From: an uncultured Clostridia bacterium
GTDB lineage: Bacteria; Bacillota; Clostridia; Oscillospirales; Oscillospiraceae
DNA length: 10,654 nt
Reading direction: 5' to 3'
NCBI GenBank assembly: GCA_945613045.1
Contig: CALZAG010000040.1
Span: 1 to 10,654 of the forward strand
A model generated the notes under the pieces. That model was not told the DNA's origin and did not search any database. It was given only the letters and a program-made list of their open reading frames with translations. The position numbers and the translations under genes are program-made. Below, piece after piece: positions 6,665 to 10,654 of the stretch (its first letter is position 1; every line of letters begins with the position of its first letter).

Positions 6665-7315
6665 TTATTTTTTGACTTCAGTTCGGGATTTTGAATAATA
6701 AAACACTGCTCCGATCCCGAGTCCGAGAACGGAAATGATCACTCCGGCAAAAAGCATAATGAAATCAGGCATCCTGAAGATGCCGTTTGAGACCATGTTT
6801 GCAGCTTTGAAGGTCGCATAATCGGCGAGCATATACATCAGGCCGAAGGCAGCAGCAGAAAGCCACTTCCATTTACCCCAAAAATTATTTCTGCCGATGA
6901 GCAGCGAAAGTACGAAAGTTGTGACCGGGAGCAGTAGCCATAAAAACATAAGACTGTAGCCCAGTGCGCCGGCCGGGTCCATGAAAAGCCAGAATACGAT
7001 CAGCGAGACAGCCCATATTACGAGGTAAGTCATGATCAAAACAAGCTTGGAGAGCTTATTCCTGCTTTTTACCACATTTGTGCTTTCTTCCAGATAATCC
7101 AAGTAGTCAGACACAGGCTTTTCCTCCTTCAGCAGGCGGTCAAGACTGATATCATACAGGTCGCTCATTTTGACAACGCTCACGATATCGGGATATGTTT
7201 TTTCATTCTCCCAGTTTGATATCGTCTGCCTGCTCACACCGAGAGTTTCTGCTGCCTGTTCTTGTGTGAGATTTGCTTTTATCCGCGCATTTTTGATCTT
7301 TACACCTATATCCAT
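6665..7315 (-). CDS. XRE-family regulator with four-helix membrane domain
   Basis: The 216-residue protein starts with a Cro/C1-type helix-turn-helix (~5-62; core LTQEQAAETLGVSRQTISNWE). A short linker leads to four predicted membrane segments at about 90-112, 118-140, 150-168 and 184-207, and a basic tail SRTEVKK. An AGGAGG (minus strand, 7328-7323) lies 7 bases before the ATG. Such HTH-membrane fusions are common in Clostridia and are thought to respond to membrane or envelope signals; the target and signal here are unknown. It has its own promoter and is convergent with the hypA operon, so it is unlikely to belong to that system. Confidence 0.88.
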   Translation of the reverse strand: MDIGVKIKNARIKANLTQEQAAETLGVSRQTISNWENEKTYPDIVSVVKMSDLYDISLDRLLKEEKPVSDYLDYLEESTNVVKSRNKLSKLVLIMTYLVIWAVSLIVFWLFMDPAGALGYSLMFLWLLLPVTTFVLSLLIGRNNFWGKWKWLSAAAFGLMYMLADYATFKAANMVSNGIFRMPDFIMLFAGVIISVLGLGIGAVFYYSKSRTEVKK

Positions 7316-7341
7316 CAGTCCGCCTCCTGATTTCTGCTTAC

Positions 7342-7370
7342 ATCATAAGCCTTAGAAAAGACCGTGTCTA
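7342..7370 (-). promoter_or_regulatory. Promoter of the XRE-membrane regulator
   Basis: On the minus strand TAGACA (7370-7365) is followed after 17 bases by TATGAT (7347-7342), each five of six to consensus. The predicted start near 7335 leaves a leader of only about 20 bases that just contains the AGGAGG. Confidence 0.6.
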
Positions 7371-7389
7371 TCAAATAACGTTGACTTAG

Positions 7390-7419
7390 GCATTTTTCCA
7401 TGTAAAAATGCTTTTACAT
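7390..7419. repeat. Two overlapping, mutually exclusive AT-rich hairpins
   Basis: GCATTTTT (7390-7397) pairs with AAAAATGC (7404-7411). ATGTAAAA (7400-7407) pairs with TTTTACAT (7412-7419). Both stems are perfect 8-mers sharing the central bases, so only one can form at a time. The site lies 20 bases upstream of the -35 of the XRE gene. The rest of 7316-7562 shows no gene and no clear terminator for the zinc-ribbon gene. Confidence 0.5.
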
Positions 7420-7562
7420 CAGAATCCCGCAGAAAACATATCGCTGAGATACGGCGTTGTCTATGGAGGATAACAGTAAGCCTCGCCTATCTGCCGCCTG
7501 AATTCGGGGCATAACGGATACGGCTTATTTACGTCGCGTCTTCATATACGGATCATCTGTTT

Positions 7563-7991
7563 TTATTTTCTTTTTATAATCGTTCTCTTATGTCCGCAGA
7601 CGGTGCAGTACACGCCGCCCTCGTCGTAAAAATGGCGTCCGGCTTCAATGTGCTGCTTCATGTTTATAAAGCGCACCCGCTCCTGCTTCGTGAGCTTTTC
7701 CTTAAAGCTGCGGTTGGAGTAATCCTTTGCAACAATGATCGATACATTTAAGAAGATCACTCCGAATATCAGGAACACCACCTCCGCTACCCAGAGAACG
7801 CCCGCAGCCGCCTCGCCAATCACCGGTCCGTTTATAAACGGTCTGAAATAGACGGCGCAGCCGAAGGCTATCAGAGTCAGGACAACGTACAGATAAAACT
7901 GCGGCCAGAGCGTCGGCGGCAGCTTGCCGCAGTGAGGGCATATCCTCATTTTGTCGGGTATCAGATTTTTGCAGCTCTCGCACTCTCTCAT
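7563..7991 (-). CDS. Small zinc-ribbon membrane protein, function unknown
   Basis: The 142-residue protein begins MRECESCKNL. It has an N-terminal zinc-ribbon (C4, C7, C18, C21: CESC...CPHC), two hydrophobic membrane segments (~32-49 and ~62-87), a charged region, and a C-terminal YCTVCGHKR knuckle (C129, C132) preceded by His114 and His120, which may form a second metal site. The start is ATG 7991, because AGGAGG (8006-8001) lies 9 bases ahead. An upstream in-frame ATG at 8027 would fall before the predicted transcription start. The gene stands alone between the XRE gene and the symporter. I do not recognise a named family, and no function can be assigned. Confidence 0.75.
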   Translation of the reverse strand: MRECESCKNLIPDKMRICPHCGKLPPTLWPQFYLYVVLTLIAFGCAVYFRPFINGPVIGEAAAGVLWVAEVVFLIFGVIFLNVSIIVAKDYSNRSFKEKLTKQERVRFINMKQHIEAGRHFYDEGGVYCTVCGHKRTIIKRK

Positions 7992-8030
7992 ATCGCAGTT
8001 CCTCCTGACAGGTATCAATGGTTTCATCTG

Positions 8031-8058
8031 ATTATACCATTTTCGATGGATTTTTCAA
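8031..8058 (-). promoter_or_regulatory. Extended -10 promoter of the zinc-ribbon gene
   Basis: On the minus strand TTGAAA (8058-8053), a 16-base spacer and an exact TATAAT (8036-8031) preceded by TGG give an extended -10 promoter. The predicted start near 8024 lies downstream of the ATG at 8027, which decides for the start codon at 7991. Confidence 0.75.
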
Positions 8059-8070
8059 TAGCCGGCAGGC

Positions 8071-8098
8071 AAAAAGCAGCCCTCAAACGAGGGCTGCT
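8071..8098 (-). terminator. Rho-independent terminator of the symporter gene
   Basis: AGCAGCCCTC (8075-8084) pairs perfectly with GAGGGCTGCT (8089-8098) around a 4-base loop. On the minus strand the 10-base stem is followed by a T-run (8075-8071). It lies 30 bases past the symporter stop and just ahead of the next gene's promoter. Confidence 0.93.
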
Positions 8099-8127
8099 CT
8101 TGCGGGTGTTGTGTATTTTTGCGGGCA

Positions 8128-9555
8128 TCAGCCGAAGAAAGTGAGTACCTGAGCGTACAGAACGAAGGCCATGCCGATGGGGGTGATGAACTTGTAGCAG
8201 ATATCGAAGAAGGTCTTGCCCCAGAACTTGTGTCCGGAGACTTCGCACTCCTCAACCACCATATCAAGCTTCCAGATCCAGCCTATCATAAAGGTCATTA
8301 CCATTGCGCCGAGCGGCATCATTATGCCCTCTGACAGCATATCGTAGAAGTCAAGCCAGTCGCAGTTCCAGCCCTTGACATCAATGTTCAATATCTCAGC
8401 CGGAGTGCCGATGGCGGCGCCGTTTGCAAGGCCGTTGCCCAGACCGTCAAGGCAGGTGGGCAGGCAGAAGATGAAGATGATGACCGCTGCGATGATCGCG
8501 TACTTTTTGCGTCCGGGAGCCTTGCCCTCTGCGACGTTCTGGTCGACCTTGAAGGAGGTGATGACCTCAAGCAGGGACATGGAGGAGGAGATAGCCGCGA
8601 TGAACACGAGAGTGTAGAACAGGAAGCCCATGATGTTGCCTATGTAGCCCATGTTGTGGAATACCTGCTGCATGGAAGCGAAGAGCAGTCCGGGGCCGCC
8701 GCCGTAGGCGCCGTCGAGGAATGCTGCGCAGGCGGGCATAACGATCATGCCGGCCATGATGGCGACGAGGGTATCGCAAACAATGATGATAACTGCGTTC
8801 TTCTGGACATTCTCCTTCTTCTGAAGGTAGGAGCCGTAGGTGATGATAGCGCCCATGCCGAGTGACAGGGAGAAGAACATCTGACCTGCCGCAGCCTTAA
8901 GAACGCCGAGGAAGTCAGTCTTCAGAGGCTCAAGGTTCCAGCCGAACATGAACTTGTAGCCGTCCATTGCGCCGGGCTGAACGGCGACGTAAATGATAAC
9001 GACGAGGAGCATTACGAACAGTGCGGGCATACCGATCTTGCAGAACTTCTCGATACCGCCGGCAACGCCTGCTGCAACGATAAACGCGTTAATAACAATG
9101 AAGATCGCGGTCCAGAGTATCATCTGTCCGCCGTTGAGGATGAAGGTGCCGAAGAAGGTGGTCACATCTTCAACGCCCCAGGTGTTCCAGCCGAAGATGG
9201 CGGTCAGGTAGCTTAAAGCGTAGCGCATGACCATGCCGCCGAGGACGAAGTAGAAGCAGAGGATCAGGAACGGCACTATAACTGCCATGTAGCCCATCCA
9301 GGTGAACTTCTTGCTGAGCTTTCTGTAAGCCGCGACAGGGCTCATGCCTGTTTTGCGACCGATAGCAAGCTCGCCGACCATAACAGCCAGACCGACGAAG
9401 ATTGCAAGCACAAGATAGACCAGCAGGAAGGCAAAACCGCCGTTGAGACCCATCTTGTACGGGAAGCCCCAAATGTTGCCCAGACCGACTGCAGAACCGA
9501 CAGCAGCAAGAATGAAGCCCAAGTTGGAGCCAAATGTTCCGCGATTGTTTTCCAT
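8128..9555 (-). CDS. Na+-dependent amino-acid-type symporter, NSS/SNF family (LeuT fold)
   Basis: This 475-residue membrane protein should couple sodium entry to uptake of an amino acid or related amine; the substrate cannot be read from sequence. The TM1 motif GSAVGLGNIWGFPY (20-33) aligns with LeuT with no offset: G20, A22, V23 and N27 of the sodium sites are present, but the extracellular-gate Arg30 is Gly. The TM6 motif MFFSLSLGMGAIITYGSYL (226-244) and the TM8 serines (ISSSMSLLE, 322-330) are intact, and the TM10 gate Asp appears kept (D405 in FYDMLSEG). About 11 membrane segments fit the short bacterial form. The start is ATG 9555, 6 bases after an AAAGGAGA-type site (9563-9570). An in-frame TTG at 9627 would add 24 residues not seen in the family. 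It is a single-gene unit with its own terminator. Confidence 0.93.
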   Translation of the reverse strand: MENNRGTFGSNLGFILAAVGSAVGLGNIWGFPYKMGLNGGFAFLLVYLVLAIFVGLAVMVGELAIGRKTGMSPVAAYRKLSKKFTWMGYMAVIVPFLILCFYFVLGGMVMRYALSYLTAIFGWNTWGVEDVTTFFGTFILNGGQMILWTAIFIVINAFIVAAGVAGGIEKFCKIGMPALFVMLLVVIIYVAVQPGAMDGYKFMFGWNLEPLKTDFLGVLKAAAGQMFFSLSLGMGAIITYGSYLQKKENVQKNAVIIIVCDTLVAIMAGMIVMPACAAFLDGAYGGGPGLLFASMQQVFHNMGYIGNIMGFLFYTLVFIAAISSSMSLLEVITSFKVDQNVAEGKAPGRKKYAIIAAVIIFIFCLPTCLDGLGNGLANGAAIGTPAEILNIDVKGWNCDWLDFYDMLSEGIMMPLGAMVMTFMIGWIWKLDMVVEECEVSGHKFWGKTFFDICYKFITPIGMAFVLYAQVLTFFG

Positions 9556-9582
9556 AACTTTCTCTCCTTTAAATTTTTCATA

Positions 9583-9599
9583 CCGTGAATCTCCCACGG
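9583..9599 (-). repeat. Short hairpin ahead of the symporter ribosome site
   Basis: CCGTG (9583-9587) and CACGG (9595-9599) are inverted with a 7-base loop, ending about 13 bases upstream of the ribosome site in the minus-strand mRNA. It could affect translation or mRNA stability. The stem is short, so this is weak. Confidence 0.3.
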
Positions 9600-9654
9600 C
9601 ACAACCCGACAACCCGTTAACTCCCAATTAACAAGCCGCCAAATTTATAAATTG

Positions 9655-9683
9655 ACTTTACACTATATTCACAATTTTTTCAA
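9655..9683 (-). promoter_or_regulatory. Candidate promoter of the symporter gene
   Basis: On the minus strand TTGAAA (9683-9678) precedes TAAAGT (9660-9655) by 17 bases (five and four matches). The surroundings are very AT-rich, so other pairs are possible. The predicted leader is about 93 bases. Confidence 0.35.
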
Positions 9684-9732
9684 TACTTTTTAGTTGTTTA
9701 ATTATTAACGCTCGCTTTCCTTCACTAAAGTC

Positions 9733-9782
9733 TTGTCTATTTTCAACAACAATTTCACTTTTTAGCTATGCACCATAGACAA
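9733..9782. repeat. Inverted repeat TTGTCTAT / ATAGACAA with nested hairpin
   Basis: TTGTCTAT (9733-9740) recurs inverted as ATAGACAA (9775-9782). A competing small hairpin CTATG-CAC-CATAG (9766-9778) uses part of the right arm, so the two pairings exclude each other in RNA. No known regulatory RNA was recognised. Confidence 0.4.
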
Positions 9783-9792
9783 TAATGTGCTT

Positions 9793-9810
9793 CGGCGATT
9801 TAAATCGCCG
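9793..9810. repeat. Perfect 18-base palindrome CGGCGATTTAAATCGCCG
   Basis: Every base of 9793-9810 is symmetric with no spacer, GC-rich at the ends and ATTTAAAT at the centre. It could be a protein-binding site or one copy of a dispersed palindromic repeat. It has no following T-run typical of a terminator. Confidence 0.75.
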
Positions 9811-9941
9811 TATTATCATGCCCGCCGCACTTTGCGGAAAATTAATATATGTGTTAATCGTCTTTACGCATTGTATTTATCGGCCGGGTCCGTTTTTATA
9901 AAAATTTCGTTATTTGTAATCGCTTCGAGAAAAACCATGTA

Positions 9942-9968
9942 TTGACAGTGCGTTTTTCGTATTATACG
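9942..9968 (+). promoter_or_regulatory. Candidate promoter of the broken acetyltransferase gene
   Basis: TTGACA (9942-9947) is followed by TATACG (9963-9968) at a short 15-base spacing. A perfect 7-base inverted repeat, GAAAAAC (9929-9935) and GTTTTTC (9952-9958), flanks the -35 and could be an operator. Confidence 0.35.
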
Positions 9969-10023
9969 CTATTTTCATACCGATAGCTCTGATAGTTTTC
10001 GAAAAAGGAAAGGGACAAACATA

Positions 10024-10386
10024 ATGAACATTACTTTTACCGCCCTGAGTACGGAGCATCAGAGCGCAGTTATGGAAATTTTCAACTATTATGTTCAGTC
10101 GGGCACAGCCGCATTTCCCGCGCACGCTCTGCCCGAGCCGTTTTTTGCCATGCTCCTGAAAAAAGCCGAAGGCGGTTATCCTGCCTGCGCCGTTCTGGAT
10201 GGGGACAGGGTGATCGGCTTTTGCCAGTTCAGCGCCCACAGCCCGTTTTCAACTTTCTCGAAAACCGCCGACTGCACCTATTTCCTGTAGCCGGAATATA
10301 CCGGCAGGGGCATTGGCAGGCAATGTCTCGATAAGCTTATAGGTGATGGCCGGGACAGCAGAAAGACATCTGACAGTGCATCTTAA
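10024..10386 (+). pseudogene. GNAT-family N-acetyltransferase, broken by an in-frame amber stop
   Basis: The frame starts MNITFTALSTEHQSAVMEIF after a purine-rich ribosome site (AAGGAAAGGG, 10005-10014) and reads as a phosphinothricin-acetyltransferase-like GNAT domain to TADCTYFL. It then meets TAG (10288-10290, codon 89). In the same frame the next residues are PEYTGRGIGRQCLDKLI, the acetyl-CoA-binding motif A expected directly after TYFL, and the frame continues to TAA at 10384-10386. Without motif A the 88-residue product should be inactive. Even read through, the 119-codon frame is about 45 residues shorter than usual for the family, so the C-terminal part is also lost. A sequencing error at the TAG is possible but would not restore the missing end. 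The lost enzyme would have acetylated a small amine or amino-acid-like substrate. Confidence 0.8.
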
Positions 10387-10419
10387 CGCATGAAAAATCT
10401 CAAAACCGCTTCGCACCTG

Positions 10420-10653
10420 TCACAGCGGCGGGACGAATTCGTACATTTCGCTGCCGCTTTCAAGGTCAAGCACCGGTTTACCGCGCTTCCATAGTCGGAC
10501 GCGCACAGCGGCGTTGCTGCTCTCCCGGATCGTGCCGGACATTCTTCCCCGCACGGGAGATCGCAGCGGATGGCCATCCTGCGTGGGGTTTATATCCGTC
10601 TCAAGCAGCAGCCCGCCCTGAGACAGGCATATATGCTTTTCCTCCGCTGCAAG
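10420..10653 (-). CDS. C-terminal end of a protein resembling tocopherol cyclase-like family (partial)
   Basis: On the minus strand a frame enters from the right edge and runs 77 codons to TGA (10422-10420), ending SEMYEFVPPL. The alternating hydrophobic pattern suggests beta strands. The stretch LRSPVRGRMSGTIRESSNAA followed by VRVRLWKRGK resembles what I recall of the C-terminus of bacterial tocopherol cyclase-like (PF14249) proteins, which share a G-x-L-x-x-P-x-x-G-x-M-x-x-x-I-x-E-S pattern. This is from memory and unverified. The start and most of the protein lie outside the window. The gene is convergent with the broken acetyltransferase, 33 bases apart, with no clear terminator between. 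Confidence 0.55.
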   Translation of the reverse strand, partial: LAAEEKHICLSQGGLLLETDINPTQDGHPLRSPVRGRMSGTIRESSNAAVRVRLWKRGKPVLDLESGSEMYEFVPPL

Positions 10654-10654
10654 T

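Larger units (their letters stand above)
9556..10023. other. 468-base AT-rich divergent intergenic region
   Basis: No convincing coding frame, RNA gene or known riboswitch is seen. It holds the ribosome site and leader hairpin of the symporter, candidate promoters at both ends, an 8-base inverted repeat (9733-9740/9775-9782), a perfect 18-base palindrome (9793-9810), a small CCGCA-CTT-TGCGG hairpin (9825-9837) and the palindrome TTTTTATAAAAA (9893-9904). The density of inverted repeats is high for a plain spacer. Confidence 0.6.

Noticed and set aside
7463..7501. A 12-codon reading frame starting ATGGAGGAT.
   Set aside because: It is too short, with no upstream ribosome site, and is probably chance.
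7992..8027. Upstream ATG for the zinc-ribbon protein.
   Set aside because: It precedes the predicted transcription start near 8024. The AGGAGG serves ATG 7991.
9556..9627. Upstream TTG start adding 24 residues to the symporter.
   Set aside because: No ribosome site is seen there, the ATG at 9555 has a good one, and its numbering then matches LeuT.
9616..9638. GTTAA...TTAAC inverted repeat as a Rex site before the symporter.
   Set aside because: The 7-base spacing between arms does not fit the 4-base spacing of Rex sites.
10383..10577. A 64-codon cysteine-rich frame on the minus strand.
   Set aside because: It overlaps the better-supported partial frame ending at 10420, is arginine/cysteine-rich in the manner of a shifted frame, and has no ribosome site.

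Overview
The window looks like part of the chromosome of an anaerobic Gram-positive bacterium of the Clostridia type, perhaps an Oscillospirales-like gut organism. The reasons are strong AGGAGG-type ribosome sites, sigma-A-like promoters, coding DNA rich in G+C beside AT-rich intergenic DNA, large ferredoxin/flavin redox enzymes, an XRE regulator fused to a membrane domain, and a short bacterial Na+-coupled amino-acid symporter. This placement is inference; there is no rRNA or other taxonomic marker. No tRNA, rRNA, CRISPR array or insertion sequence was seen.

Left part (1-6642) is the most interesting. Two long paralogous flavoproteins, each with an N-terminal winged-helix-like segment, a PCSCR...ICNC cysteine module, a ferredoxin cluster and a GltD/NfnB-type FAD/NAD(P)H core, face away from each other (minus strand 1-2497, running off the left edge; plus strand 3545-6232). 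Between them lie a FadR/GntR-family regulator (2790-3524) and a compact control region. The control region has exact TTGACA boxes on both strands facing each other, a palindrome overlapping one promoter, and a TTGGT-CGC-ACCAA operator-like site just ahead of the regulator. The plus-strand flavoprotein is followed, with a one-base stop/start overlap, by hypA, encoding a nickel-insertion chaperone of hydrogenase maturation. A strong terminator at 6612-6642 closes the operon. The likely theme is transcriptionally controlled electron transfer between NAD(P)H, ferredoxin and possibly hydrogenase. No hydrogenase structural gene and no gltB-type large subunit is present in the window.

Middle part (6643-8060) has two minus-strand single-gene units, each with its own promoter: an XRE regulator with four membrane segments (6665-7315), and a small zinc-ribbon membrane protein of unknown function (7563-7991). 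An AT-rich pair of overlapping hairpins lies between them.

Right part (8061-10654) holds a minus-strand neurotransmitter:sodium symporter family transporter (8128-9555) with a clear terminator. Next comes a 468-base AT-rich intergenic stretch with several inverted repeats, including a perfect 18-base palindrome. It is followed by an acetyltransferase gene broken by an in-frame amber codon and lacking its C-terminal part (10024-10386), and by the C-terminal end of a minus-strand protein that resembles the tocopherol cyclase-like family and enters from the right edge.
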